A DNA stretch of 64,000 nucleotides, from NCBI GenBank assembly GCA_025667525.1, contig CM046876.1, forward strand, positions 80,455,512-80,519,511. Reading direction: 5' to 3'. Positions 1 through 11,040 of the stretch are shown in pieces; position 1 is the stretch's first letter; the number at the start of each line of letters is the position of its first letter. The position numbers and the translations under genes were made by a program. The notes under the pieces are model-generated. The model had not been told where the DNA came from. It was given only the letters and a program-made list of their open reading frames with translations, and did no database searches. This DNA is from Glebionis coronaria (taxonomy: Eukaryota > Streptophyta > Magnoliopsida > Asterales > Asteraceae).

Positions 1-734
1 ATTTAAAATCTCAAGTAATGAGACTCGTGGATACTTAGCCTAATAAACCAATTAAGGTCTACATGGTTAAGGATACTAGCTAGAATAAACTTGGATAAGT
101 TTATTCGGGTTGAGTCAAAATAAACGCAACGGGCCTAATATGTCGAAGACTTCTAAACTAGCTACACCACTTTATTAAAAAAATTTACTTTATTGCGGGA
201 TATATACATATAAAGGCAAAGATAAAAATTTAAAAATTACAACTAAATGGCCAAAGTTAATAAAAGAATTTGAAAAATATTGAAAAATAGGATTTTCAGG
301 TTAAATGAAGGCATTTTCATGGAAAAGTCCACTTAAAACTTCGATAGAAGTCCCCCCTACACTTAAGATAAACATTGTCCTCAATGTTTAAGCATGTGGG
401 AAAAGTCTCCCCTACACTTATGACATTGTGCACGTTGGTTAACTCAAGTTAAGGAAGAGACGACTAAAGTGATCAATTTCAAATGTGAGTATGAAGAAAA
501 TTGAATCACGATAGTTGAGAGATAGAACCGGATTTCGGATAACACGGGAGCACGGTTCTTCAAAGTTTCCAAGAGTGCACTTATCCCTGTAATCACATCA
601 CCACACAAAAACAAACACGTATAGAAGTCCCCCTACACTTAGGAGGTTAAAACATAAAAGGATAGATACTCGGGCTGCCTCCCGAGGAGCGCTTGTTTTT
701 GATAACCGAGTCACGAGCCTGACTCGACCCAAAA
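1..734 (-). other. Athila 3' noncoding region
   Basis: No coding frame is visible. The stretch holds three copies of a purine-rich block when read on the minus strand (TAAGTGTAGGGGGGAC type, near 349-366, 404-420 and 627-641). Such blocks, together with a short hairpin, are usual between pol and the 3' LTR in Athila/Tat elements. No sequence matching the 5' LTR is seen here, so the 3' LTR starts further left. Confidence 0.7.
369..390. other. Perfect 9-bp hairpin in Athila 3' region
   Basis: TAAACATTG and CAATGTTTA flank a TCCT loop. On the element's strand the loop reads AGGA, directly upstream of the purine-rich block. The combination is common in Athila/Tat 3' regions from family knowledge; its role is not established. 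Confidence 0.6.
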
Positions 735-977
735 TTAGTTCATGGGGAACATGGTGAGGGATGGAATCACCTCCTGAGAGGTGTCCTCACCAAAGTACAA
801 CTTCACTCGTTGGCCATTCACCTTAAAATTAGGTCCATTAGGTTGAGCGAGCTCGAGAGTACCATATGGAAAAATTTGGGCAATGGTAAATGGGCCGGAC
901 CAACGAGATTTGAGCTTTCCCGAAAATATTTTCAACCGAGAGTTAAAAAGTAAGACTTTGTCTCCAACATGGAACTC
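735..977 (-). pseudogene. Athila pol C-terminal tail
   Basis: This is the end of the Athila polyprotein, past the integrase core. It contains the stretch GDKVLLF, then SGKLKSRWSGPF and VNGQRVKLYF, which resemble the C-terminal domain of Ty3 integrases. It is in frame with the preceding integrase but is cut off from it by a TGA at 978-980. The natural stop is at 735. Confidence 0.75.
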
Positions 978-2954
978 TCAGTTTTTGATCTTGGAGTCGT
1001 GAATGAGCTTAGTTCTTTCCTTATAGATCAATGAATTTTCATAAGCCTCATTCCGAAGTTCATTGAGCTCATTGAGTTGGATCTTGTGTAGGTCACCGGC
1101 TTTGTTGATATCAAAATTAGCCCACTTCAAGGCCCAGTAAGCCTTGTGCTCCAACTCAATGGGGAGGTGGAACGCTTTCCCGTACACAAGACGATACGAC
1201 GTACAGCCGATCGGGGTCTTGTAAGCAGTACGGAAAGCCCACAAAGCATCATCAAGTTTATCAGCCCATGAGGCACGATGCTCTCCCACGGTTCTTTCCA
1301 GAATTCGCTTAAGTCCTCGGTTGGATATTTCAGCCTGGCCATTAGTTTGTGGGTGGTAGGCTGTGGAAAGACGATGATTTAAACCGTACTTAGCCATGAC
1401 TCTTGCGAATTGGTCATTGCAAAAATGAGTCCCACGATCACTAATAATGGCGCGAGGCACACCGAATCTAGCGAAAAGAGCTTTCAAAAAGTTACAAACC
1501 ACCCTTGCGTCATTAATGGGTAAAGCTTTGGCTTCGACCCACTTTGAAACGTAGTCAACGGCTACAAGGATGTATTTGTTTCCTTTAGAAGAAGGGAATG
1601 GCCCCATAAAGTCGATACCCCAAACATCAAAAATTTCACATTCTTGAATGAAATTCTGAGGCATCTCGTCTTTATGTGTGATCGTGCCTTGTTTTTGGCA
1701 AACATCACATCTTTTAACCATATCGTGAGCGTCACGATATATAGAGGGCCAATAAAATCCCGAATTAAACACTTTTTTGGCGGTGTAGTTGGGACCAAAG
1801 TGACCACCAGTGGGTCCTTTGTGGCAAGCATCAAGGATTTCTGAAGCTGCCGGTCCGTCAACACATCGGCGGATAATCAGGTCGGCACATTGTTTGAATA
1901 GGTAAGGGTCATCCCAAAAGTAAGTCTTAATGTCGGTGAAGAACTTTATCTTTTGTTGGGACGTCAACCCTTCCTTGAGAATTCCGCCCGCTAAGTAGTT
2001 TGCAAAGTCCGCAAACCACGGGGTTTCATCAGAATTCGAATTTATAGACATTAAGGTCTCCAAGGGAAAAGAATCATTGATTTCTTTGTTCGGATGATCC
2101 CCTTGGTAAGGATCCTCAAGTCTGCTGAGATGATCCGTGGCTAGGTTTTCTGCTCCTTTTTTATCGCGAATCTCGATTTTAAATTCCTGTAGCAGCAAAA
2201 CCCAGCGAAGAAGTCTTGGTTTGGAATCTTGCTTTGTCAACAAGTACTTTAGCGCGGAATGATCGGTATACACAATTGTTGTAGAAAGGATAAGATAGGG
2301 GCGGAATTTTTCAAAAGCATAGACAACAGCTAAAAGCTCTTTTTCGGTTGTCGTATAACGCAATTGTGCCCCCGTCATTGTCTTGCTAGCGTAATGGATC
2401 GGTTGGAAGTGTTTGTTCACTCGTTGTCCCAGAACCGCTCCAATAGCAAAATCACTAGCATCGCACATCAACTCAAAAGGCAGCTCCCAATTAGGGGTAA
2501 CTAAGACGGGTGCCTTAGTTAGCTTATCCTTCAGCGAGTTGAAGGCTTCGAGACACTCTTTGGAAAAGATAAAAGGAGTATCTTTTTCCAAGAGGTGGGT
2601 CATCTGGCGAGCGATTTGAGAAAAATCTTTGATGAATCGACGGTAGAAGCCCGCATGACCCAGAAAACTTCTCACACCCTTCACGGTTGAAGGTGGAGGC
2701 AACTTGGCGATAACATCGACTTTAGCACGATCTACTTCAAGATCGGCTTTGGAAATTTTGTGTCCCATCACGATGCCTTCTTTTACCATGAAATGGCATT
2801 TTTCCCAATTCAGAACAAGGCGCGTGTCTTTGCACCGCTTAAGCATACGTTCCAAATTGGCAAGGCAAGAAGAGAAGGAATCCCCGAAGACCGAGAAATC
2901 ATCCATGAAGACTTCCATAGTTTGTTCAACCATGTCATGGAAGATAGCTAACAT
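978..2954 (-). pseudogene. Athila pol: RT C-terminal part, RNase H, integrase
   Basis: A 658-residue open stretch. It starts inside reverse transcriptase; the catalytic box FMDD is at residues 16-19. RNase H residues D165, E205 and D231 fall in [14 protein letters not shown] and YTDHSAL. The integrase zinc-binding H2C2 is at about H378, H385, C416 and C419, and the catalytic triad at about D448 (GIDFMGPF), D506 (SDRGTHF) and E542 (NGQAE). RT copies the RNA and integrase inserts the DNA, in the element's virus-like particle. The frame is shifted relative to the RT N-terminal part (end of the 2948-3484 entry) and ends in a premature TGA. Many residues are intact, so decay looks moderate. Confidence 0.9.
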
Positions 2955-3484
2955 GCACTTTGGAAAGTCCCGGGCGCATTACATAAGCCAAAAGGCATTC
3001 TTTTGTAAGCAAATGTGCCATAGGGACAAGTGAATGTAGTCTTCTCTTGATCTTGGGGATCAATGGGTATTTGGAAGTAACCCGAGAAACCATCAAGAAA
3101 GCAGTAATATTCATTACCCGCTAAACGTTCAAGCATTTGGTCCATAAAAGGTAGAGGGAAATGATCCTTTCTCGTGGCATCATTGAGTTTGCGGTAGTCT
3201 ATACAAACTCTCCACCCAGTAACGAGACGAGTGGAAATCAACTCGTTGTGTTCATTGGGAACAACAGTTATTCCGCCCTTCTTGAACACACAATGGATTG
3301 GACTAACGCATGGTGAATCCGAAATAGGGTAAATCATACCCGCATCAAGAAGTTTGATAACCTCTGTTTTGATGACTTCATGGATTTTTGGATTCACCCT
3401 TCGTTGGTTTTGAATTGTGGGCTTAAAGTCGTCCTCCATGAGAATTTTGTGTGTGCAGAAGTGAGGATCAATTCCACGAATATC
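2948..3484 (-). pseudogene. Athila pol: RT N-terminal fingers and palm
   Basis: This carries the front of the Ty3 reverse transcriptase: the dipeptide-rich IYPISDSPCVSP, VCIDYRKLNDATRKDHFPLPF, and FSGYFQIPIDPQDQEKTTF leading to MPFGLCNAP. It begins just after an in-frame TAG (3485-3487) that separates it from the protease part, and its end overlaps the next frame by a few bases, showing a one-base loss near 2955 between MPFGLCNAP and the FMDD box. Confidence 0.9.
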
Positions 3485-4447
3485 CTAAATCTTCCAAGCA
3501 ATAGCCTTCTTATGATCTTTCAACACGGCGACAAGTCGGGATTTTTCTTCTTCCTTTAGGTCCTTAGCAATGATGACTGGCGACTTCTTCTCTTCTTCAA
3601 GGAATACATACTCGAGATGGGGCGGCAACTCCTTAAGTTCTAAATCCGGAGAATTTTCGACGGGAGGCGTATTCGAAGTCGGAGTATCGATAGCAATGAC
3701 CGTGGGAGATGGAGGTGAAGGATTGTCTTCTTTGAGAAGATTTTCAATGAGGCGGAGATCTTCATCCCAATTGGTGGTAGAATCGTCTTTGTCTAAATTC
3801 ACATCTCCCATGGTGGCTTCCAAATCTTTCCAAAGGAAATCACTTTCTCCAAATAGAGATAGTGATGAGTCGATAGAGGAAACGGTCTCAACATTGGGAA
3901 GAGAGGTAGGAATACTTTTACAAGCATCTTTGAAGTGTTCTTCACAAGCCTCATCAAGAACGTCAATACAATTAACACTCTCGTATGAATAAGGCTGTTT
4001 AGAAAGCTTTCCCATGTTGAAGACTACTTTATCGTCACCCACTCTCATGATAAGCTCACCGGCTTCAACATCAATCAGAGTGCGACCGGTCCTCAAGAAT
4101 GGACGACCAACAATTAGTGGCACACGAGGGTCCATCTCGTAGTCGACGACAACAAAATCAGCAGGAAAGGTGAATTTGTCGACTCCTACAATGACGTCTT
4201 CGGCTATCCCCACTGGATAAGAAACCGTACGGTTAGCTAATTCCAAAGTCATTTTGGTGGGGACTAGCTCTGGGAGAGATAATTGCTTCCAAACGCATAG
4301 AGGCATAAGATTAATACTGGCACCTAGATCGGCTAGGGCCATGCAATTCTCTACTCCCGGGAAATTGCAAGGGATAAGGAAACAACCCGGATCACCAAGC
4401 TTGGTTGGCAATTTCCTTAAGAGCACTGCATAGCAGTTCTCATTAAG
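3485..4447 (-). pseudogene. Athila aspartic protease region
   Basis: About 320 residues. The retropepsin active-site motif reads ALADLGASINLMPL, where the usual D-[ST]-G has become D-L-G, and a second hydrophobic motif is VPLIVGRPFLRTGRTLIDV. The downstream acidic and proline-rich linker (with EDNPSPPSPTV) joins protease to RT. In this family the enzyme cleaves the Gag-Pol polyprotein in the particle. It is bounded by in-frame stops on both sides (TAA at 4448, TAG at 3485). Confidence 0.85.
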
Positions 4448-5092
4448 TTAGGTGTTGGCAATATCGAGGAGCTTTTCCTTGTCGCTCAGAAGATCTTTAA
4501 ACATTTTCGCATATTTAGGCATGTGAGCGGGAGCCTCAGCGAAGGAGATATTGAAATTCAGTTGTTTAAACATCTTAAGAAAGTTTGACACCTGAATATC
4601 GTCCTTGCTCTTTTGCTTCTCTTTCCTCAACCTAGATGGATAAGGTATATTGGAAGAAGAGGAAGGCTTTGGAAGAATAGGATCACTCACATCCTTGGGT
4701 GGAGGAGGGGTAGAAGGAAGAGGTGGAGAGATTGGGGAAGGAGAAGGATGAGGAATAGGAGCAGGTGACTCGTTCTCCTTAGTCACAACCACCGGTGGAG
4801 GTATAGGAAGCTCGGGTTCCTTGGTACCTTTGCCACTTCGAGTGGTGATTGCTTTCATCTCCCCTCTTGGATTCGCAACGGTGTTACTCGGAAGAGCACC
4901 CGAAGAAGAGGGTTGATTACCTTGGAAGAAACTAGCCATCATGTTCCTCAGATCATTAGTTTGACTATCCAACGTGTTTCTCATGTCGGCTCTCAAATCG
5001 TTCCCTTGCTTGACCAAGTCTGCTTTCAAATTGATCACTTCACGCTGAAGATTTTCCACGATCACATCGTTTGTCCTCATGTAGGTCTGCAC
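4448..5092 (-). pseudogene. Athila gag C-terminal coiled region and linker
   Basis: This frame carries a predicted coiled stretch (VIVENLQREVINLKADLVKQG), the segment EMKAITTRSGK that is typical ahead of protease in Athila, a proline-rich linker and the conserved VSNFLKMFKQLNFNISFAEA block. It is the continuation of gag after a frameshift: the frame stays open upstream to about 5310, where it should join the main gag frame. Confidence 0.8.
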
Positions 5093-6411
5093 TTCTTGGT
5101 GTAGAGCGGTGGATTGGTTGGGAGGAGCATTGTATGCGGGTGGTTGATAAGCAGGTTGTTGGTAAACTTGGTTGTTACGTTGAGGTGGTTGTTGCTGCTT
5201 GTGAGGTGGTATGTATGGTTGTCGAGGTTGTTGTTGTTTTTGAGGAGGGCGATTGAGGTTTGGTTGTTGGTTTGGGTTGGTAGGAGGAAAACCAGGTGGG
5301 GAAGATAATTGTTAGAACGGTAGCTAAGCAAATTACGGTCACCTTGAGGTCTAGCTTGATAGGCGGGTTGAGGATAGGTGCCATATGCTGCATTCACATT
5401 CTCTGCAGGGTAATCTTGGGTGGCGGTACAAGTGGTGTAAGAGTGAGGACCACCGCATATCTCACAAGGTTGGCTGACAGCGTTAACTTGAGCGTTTTTA
5501 GCGTTGTTGTTGTTGTTGTTAGCGGTGTGGGTGACAAGTGATTCAAGAAGCGTAGTGATTTTGTCCAATCGCTTGTCGCTGTCACTTGTGCTAGCACTAG
5601 CGACATTGGTCCGAACACTCTTGGTTTGCACACGAGATTTATTCTCAATGATGTCCCAAGCAGCATTGGAAGTCTTAGCCAAAAGATTACCCCCCGAAGC
5701 ACTGTTCAGTGAATCTTGGTCACTCATGCTTAAACCATTGTAAAAATTATTGATTTGATGTACTTTGGTAAAACCATGTTGTGGGCATTTTATTAAAAGA
5801 TCTTTAAAACGATCCCAAGATTCACTGAACGACTCATCGTACTTTTGTTCAAAATTTATGATTTCATTCCGCAGTGCGGTAGTACGAGAGGGTGGGAAAA
5901 AGTAATTGATAAACTTTGTTTCCAAATCCGTCCACGAGAGAATACTCTGTGGCGGTTCCTTAGCAAGCCAATGTCGGGCTTGTCCCTCTAAAGAAAAGGG
6001 AAAAAGTTGTAACCTTATAACCTCTTGTGGAACACCATTGAATTTGACCGTGTTGGTTAGTTGCAAGAATCTCTTGATATGGTCGTGTGGATCATCAATG
6101 GTACGTCCCAAGAATGGTTGAGCGGAGACCATCTGGATAAAGCCTGACTTGAGCTCGAAATTGTTGGCGGAAATTGGTGGTATAACAATTGGATCAGTGT
6201 TGCCATCTACATGATCTTGCAGCAGTTCAATCATCGGGCGATTATCCGGAAGGGGCTCATTGTTGTTATTATTGTTCATGTTGTTGAAAGTTGGGTTGTT
6301 GTTGTTATTATTGTTGTTTGGAGGTGGTATGTTGTTATTGTTTTGTACACCGGCCATGTCTAAGTTATCGAGAGGCTCGGGCTCTTGATAAGACGTGGAT
6401 CGAGTGCGCAT
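5077..6411 (-). pseudogene. Athila gag capsid and nucleocapsid
   Basis: I take the start at 6411 (MRTRSTSY); the same frame runs 13 codons upstream into sequence that looks like leader. After an Asn-rich low-complexity stretch comes a plant retrotransposon gag domain (about residues 80-240: QPFLGRTIDDPHDHIKRFL, LFPFSLEGQARHWL, FFPPSRTTALRNEI, ESWDRFKDLLIKCP). A CEICGGPHSYTTC zinc-binding segment follows. Beyond about 5310 the frame turns into unlikely Asn/Thr/Leu-rich sequence, while another frame takes over, so a frameshift lies there. Gag builds the particle and binds element RNA. Confidence 0.85.
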
Positions 6412-6604
6412 ACACCTGCAAAAGAACGAACAAAGAAAAACAAAGCACAAATATTTTTGGTTTTTATGTTTTTTAATTTTTTTGTATTTTTGAAAATTTT
6501 ATATTTTTTAGGATTTTTTGAAAAATTTTATGAAAAAGTAACGTTCACGGGGAACGGATCCCAAAATCCAAGTTCTCACAAAAAACTTTTGATCTTAACG
6601 AGAA

Positions 6605-6622
6605 GAGCCGGCAGCGGCGCCA
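6605..6622 (-). promoter_or_regulatory. Athila primer binding site, tRNA-Asp type
   Basis: On the minus strand TGGCGCCGCTGCCGG follows the LTR end after two to three bases. It is complementary to the 3' end of plant tRNA-Asp with one mismatch. It fixes the element's orientation and the inner LTR border. Confidence 0.85.
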
Positions 6623-6910
6623 TTTGATACAAGAGATTTTCTAAGGGTTCAATTTATTGTCTCTCACAGTCCTCTCGAATTGATCTCAGCCTTAAGTGGA
6701 ATGATTGTTCTTGGTTGCTAAATAAAAGGGTTTGGTTTTCTAATCTAATAAAAAGTTTAAATGTACTAAAATGAAAATTTAAATCAAAAACAGTTACTTT
6801 AATGACAATTTATAAAGACTTGAATTAAAATTACAATTAAAATTGAAAGTAAAATATGAAATAAAAATGGAGGAACAGAAACAGTAACAATTAATAATAC
6901 TCAAAAGATG

Positions 6911-7378
6911 ACTGATTCGGAAGAATACCCTTGATTCGGAACTTTGCTCATCCGGAACTTTTCACTCGGAAGATTGGTTTCATCCGGAACTTTTCTTAAC
7001 ATAAACTCATTCGGAAGATCTAGCTGCTCATCCGGAAGTTTTGCTTCATTCGGAACTTAGGACTGATTCGGAACTTTTTGGAAAGGAAACCTTCATTCGG
7101 AACTTTGGAAAATAAACATTCATCCGGAACTTTTTAATTCATTCGGAAGATTTAGGTTCATTCGGAAGATTTACTCATCCGGAACTTTTAGACTCATTCG
7201 GAACTTTTTAAGAAAAACTCATTCGGAACTTTTGGAAAACAAATTCATCCGGAACTTCTTAAACTCATACGAAACATTCATTCATCCGGAAGTTTAAACT
7301 CATTCGGAACTTTTGGAAAACAGCTTTATTCGGAAATTTGGTGTTCATCCGGAACTTACTGTTCATCCAGAAGTCTGG
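6911..7378 (-). repeat. CGGAA minisatellite inside the Athila LTR
   Basis: Roughly 30 copies of a degenerate unit, plus-strand form CATTCGGAACTTT or CATCCGGAAGTTT, spaced 12-30 bases apart. The core [TC]CGGAA[CG] is nearly invariant while spacers vary. The array lies downstream of the TATA box, so it would be transcribed as part of the leader. Confidence 0.85.
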
Positions 7379-7809
7379 GAAACAAGAATACAGTAACTCT
7401 ACCCGAAGAACAAGGAAATCGATTTTGATCCAAAAATCACCAAGTTTTTCACCAAAAACTTAGATAAACTAATTACTAAGCATCTACTAACCATAAACTA
7501 CAAATCCCATCAACAAAAACACAAAACCCAACAACTTTTGAAGATCAAATCAAATAAAATAAAAACTTAAGAACTTGAAGAGAAAGATGATGATGAACAA
7601 GATGAAATGGAAAGATTAACAAGAAATTGTATTGAATGATTGATGTTTTAACAAGATCAAACAAAGATTAAAATTACAAGATTAAAATAAACAAAGATCA
7701 AGATCACCAAACACCCTAGTGGTGTTGGTGATGGGACGAACTAAAAAGAGAAACAGAAGGAAGAGAAAAACTAAAAAAACTAACTGGAAGGAAAGTGTGA
7801 GGGGATGGG

Positions 7810-7819
7810 CTTTATATAG
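7810..7819 (-). promoter_or_regulatory. TATA box of Athila LTR
   Basis: The minus strand reads CTATATAAAG, a strong TATA box in a GC-richer setting, about 440 bases into the LTR. This position suits a U3 promoter. Confidence 0.6.
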
Positions 7820-8256
7820 CCTTGTCCTTTGGTTGGTGAGTGGGCTTTCTCCCGTTCTTCTTGTCTTCTCGTCTTTTCAGAAAAGTTGACGTTTTCGATT
7901 CTGATTCGTGATTTGTCGTCGATTAAATTTAACTCGTCTTTTAATTTCTTCGTTTAATAGACTTGAGTTTCTTCGACTTATGAAAATATTCCATCTTTGG
8001 TCCTTTTCTTCGATAAATTTTCGAATAGGCCCAGTGACATCAAATCTTTTGCATCTCTTGGACAGTAGACTTTATCTTGAGTCCTTTTCTTCGGTAAAAC
8101 CCGTGCAATCCCATGTTTTCTTTCATATTCATCCGGTTGGCTCTGAAAACACAATAAACACAAAAACCACGCATAATTCCAAACAAATGATATTAAATAC
8201 GTGTTTTGGTCTCGTTTTAGCCAGAATTAGGTGGTAAAAGGATGGGTGTTTACACA

Positions 8257-8491
8257 CCTATCAGAAACGGACAAGTCCATCCGGACTTCTTATCCATTTT
8301 TCTCTTATCAATTAGATATGTCCTTTCAGTAGAGTCACGTTCCATGTCCTTTCAAGACATGTCACGTTCCAAGTTCCTTCTACCATGACGTTCATTTACC
8401 TTACATACCCTCTCGGTTTGGTATGTTCTTCTTTTCCAATTTACTTTATATATAATTCGGGGACGAATTATTCTTTTTAGGGGGGAAGAGT
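8257..8491 (+). mobile_element. Ty3 element G2, 3' internal end with polypurine tract
   Basis: The sequence resembles the matching part of G1 (about 50175-50530): both have GTCCATCCGGA, repeated TCATGTCACGTTCCATGT-like phrases, and a GGGGACGAATTATT block before a purine tract (TTTTTAGGGGGGAAGAG, ending 8490). No codons can be followed. The left part of G2 lies beyond the Athila insertion and outside the window. Confidence 0.75.
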
Positions 8492-9428
8492 TGTAAAACC
8501 CGCATGATTTTACCATTAATAGTACCCTTAAGATCGTACGTACTAGATTAAAACTTTCCTTTTATAGTACGATTACGTTTACGTGTTAGGATTTTACGTA
8601 TTACGTACGTGTTAGAACACGATAAGTATTTATTACGCACGAACACGCAATAATTATTTAAACAATAATTAATCACGAACATGTGATCATGAAATCATGA
8701 ACGTAATTAAATCACGAACTATTATTAATTATGTATATATATTTTTTACGAGCGTAAATAAATATATTAGGTCACGGTAATTATTTAACGAGAACACATT
8801 AAACGCGAACATAAATAATCACGAACGTATAACTAAACATCGAGACACGGAAAACGGTACGGGTACCCCATGTGGGGGCCCCTACCCGCGGCTACAAGGA
8901 AGAAATGGGCCAAGCCCATTTCAATTTTTACTAAAGGGGGTTAAGGAAAATAACACTACTCATTTAACTTTACAGAAGAATTTTACAGAAACCTAAAATC
9001 CTCCTCCTCCTTCTTTTTCTCTTTTGGCCGCCACCCTCAAACAACACCAAAGGGGTGTTTGTTGATCTTTGATCTTGGAATTGTTGTTGGTGTTCGTGTT
9101 TGTTCATCGTGAATTAGATCCACGCACTTGGTAATTCATTAAACCTTTTTCTTTTGATTTAATCTTTTAATTAATTAAGAACATGTTATGTTTTTTTATA
9201 AAACCTAATTAAATCATAGATCTAACATGAATTTGGGTTGGAATAAAATCAAAAAGGATGTTTAGGGGTGTTTTGTTCTTGGCCGCAGCCTACACCGAAC
9301 CTGAGAGGGTCTCGGTTTGGCCATTTGACCACCACCGAGACCATATGGTCCCGGTTGGTTGGTGTGGGTCCCACGGCAGCATCAATACAAGGTTAACCCC
9401 GAGTTGGTTCGGGGTATGGTGTCGATTT
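8492..9428 (+). repeat. G2 3' LTR, first part (split by element L)
   Basis: It begins TGTAAAACCCG directly after the polypurine tract, as in G1, and continues at 31086. The last five bases GATTT are the target duplication of element L. An inverted repeat GGTCTCGGT (9308-9316) and ACCGAGACC (9333-9341) is shared in kind with the G1 LTR. The total LTR length would be about 2.58 kb. Confidence 0.85.
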
Positions 9429-9810
9429 TGTTAAGGCAAGTAATGCCTAAAAACATTATTAGTGTTAACTAATCTTTCTTAGTTTTGATCACAACAAACC
9501 ATACAACACATTTAGTGTAAAACACAAAATGAATTATTTAACCAACATTATCATCAAGGTAATAATCATACCACTAACCTTTCTTAATCATACTTAGTGA
9601 TCATCAAAATGATTATTCTTAAAACTCATTTTTGTTAATATGACAAAAGACTTTTTAATAAACTTTCTTTTTTAGAAAATGTTTTATTAAAATGGAAAAT
9701 GAAAATTTGAAAATAGCATATTCCAAATGCTGTTAGAATATCCTTTGAAGGATTTAAATACCTCAGATATTCCTACCCCACTAAAAGACAAAAAACAGAG
9801 CGTACTCTAG

Positions 9811-9896
9811 TGGCGGTACCTTAAGTACCTACGCGGTTCCTTAGCGATATGGAACCGTCGGGCGAGATAAGGTACCGCGCACAGTAGCCGTTATAG
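9811..9896 (+). repeat. Palindrome-rich module, LTR copy (also 29871-29956)
   Basis: The order is GGCGGTACCTTA, CGCGGTTCCTTAGCGATA, GGAACCGTCGG, GATAAGGTACCGCG, CAGTAGC. The parts form nested inverted repeats (GCGGTTCCTTA against TAAGGTACCGC). It lies just upstream of the TATA-like TTTAAATAG. Related modules precede each internal ORF of L (12178, 14441, 15896). Confidence 0.8.
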
Positions 9897-10177
9897 ATCC
9901 GTTATACTTTGTCTCCTTTAAATAGTGGGTCAAATCTCATTTTCCAGCAAGCCTCTTGGACGTTTTTCTCAGCCCCCTTTCTATTTTCTATAGCATAATC
10001 ATTAGTAAATGATCACTTAAAGTGTTAAGGATGTTTACATATGATTATCCTCTTGATCCCCTCCTTTACCTTGTCCAATGAGAAGAGCACTCACTCACTA
10101 GTGTTGTGATAAAGATGAATCTATGAGCTAGTCATATTCATCATGATACCCTTTTTATTTTAGGTCAATCCATAGTT

Positions 10178-10700
10178 TTATGAATACTTGGACTAGTTGT
10201 GTTCATCCAAGTTATTTGTGGATACTTGGATTTGTTGTGTACATCCATTACATATGTGTTTGCTTGGATTTGTGTTGTGTAAATCCAAGCTACATGTGTG
10301 TACTTGGATAAGTCTAGTTGAGTTGTAATAGATTTAATTAGGAGTTCTCACTAAACTATAAAGTGATGTGGTTGTGTCTTGTGAGTTCTCACTAAACTTG
10401 AAAGTGATTAGTAGTTGTGTTGTGTGAAGTTCTCACTTAGCTTCAAAGTGAAGAGTCGTGAAGATTGGTTCTAGCTTTGGATTAGAACTCGACATCTAGC
10501 CTTGTGTCGTAAAATGGTGAAGTAGGCTACGTCGTGAAGGTTGGTTCTACCTTAAGATTAGAACTCGACATCTAGCCTTGTGTCGTTAAACTGTGAAGTA
10601 GGCAACGTTGTGTAGATTGGTCCTAGCTAAAGATTAGGTCTCGACATTTAGCTTAGTGTCGGAAAATAATGTAAGCGACGATGTAAGGTTTTCTCCACCA
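10178..10700 (+). repeat. Serial hairpin repeats in the L LTR leader
   Basis: Three consecutive sets, each of about three units. First ATACTTGGAT and ATCCAAG alternating (10180-10320). Then GAGTTCTCACT with AAAGTGA (10340-10460). Then GGTTCTA with TAGAACTCGACA and TGTGTCG (10464-10690). Each unit can fold as a small hairpin. They are downstream of the likely TATA box, hence in the RNA leader. Confidence 0.7.
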
Positions 10701-11028
10701 AGAAGGGAGCTTGTGGATATAGTGGAAATCTCGAGTAGGTGTACTCGAGGAGTGGAGTAGAAACGAGGAAAGAGCCTCGTTGTCGAACCACTATAAATCT
10801 TGGTTTCTTCCCACTAGGTTGTCTCCTTCCTTACTCTTTACTTATTTCATTATCATTACATTTACCTATTATCTTTGCTAGTGCATTTGAATTGAACCTA
10901 ATCATTATGCAACTTAGCTTTAAACAAAAGATAGTTTTGATACAAACCAAATTGAAAGTAATTTTAATTTGGTCACCAATCGAAGAGAAACTATTCAACC
11001 CCCCCCCCCCCCTTCTAGTTTCTACAAT

Positions 11029-11040
11029 TGGTATCAGAGC
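11029..11040 (+). promoter_or_regulatory. Element L primer binding site
   Basis: TGGTATCAGAGC, two bases after the LTR end, complementary to the 3' end of initiator tRNA-Met. This is the same primer as S1, S2 and G1 use. Confidence 0.9.

Larger units (their letters stand above)
1..8256 (-). mobile_element. Ty3/gypsy Athila-type retrotransposon, 3' LTR outside window
   Basis: A minus-strand element reads from a 5' LTR (6625-8256) and a tRNA-Asp-type primer site through gag, protease, reverse transcriptase, RNase H and integrase to a 3' noncoding region at the left edge. The order PR-RT-RH-IN, the tRNA-Asp PBS and the gag and integrase sequences fit the plant Athila lineage. At least two frameshifts (about 5310 and 2955) and three in-frame stops (4448, 3485, 978) make it non-coding as a polyprotein. 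The outer LTR border abuts the 3' internal part of the plus-strand Ty3 element G2, so it inserted there. The TSD cannot be confirmed because the other end is outside the window. Confidence 0.9.
6625..8256 (-). repeat. Athila 5' LTR
   Basis: On the minus strand the LTR starts TGTGTAAACACC (8256) and ends GTATCA (6625), next to the PBS. Length is about 1.63 kb. It contains a TATA box (7810-7819) and a long array of CGGAA-containing repeats (6911-7378). The outer border is inferred from the TG start and from the change to G2 sequence at 8257; no second LTR is available for comparison. Confidence 0.75.
9429..11026 (+). repeat. Element L 5' LTR
   Basis: 1598 bp, TGTTAA to TCTACA. It matches 17433-17576 plus 29633-31080 with few changes, apart from a poly-C tract that is about 15 C here and about 7 C in the other copy. 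A TATA-like TTTAAATAG is near 9918. Palindromic module at 9811-9896, serial hairpin repeats at 10178-10700. An ORF across 10739-11185 exists only because the frame is open and is not supported. Confidence 0.9.

Noticed and set aside
8257..8500. Solo LTR interpretation of 8492-9428 plus 31086-32729
   Set aside because: A polypurine tract and G1-like 3' internal sequence precede it, so it is the 3' LTR of a longer element, not a solo LTR.
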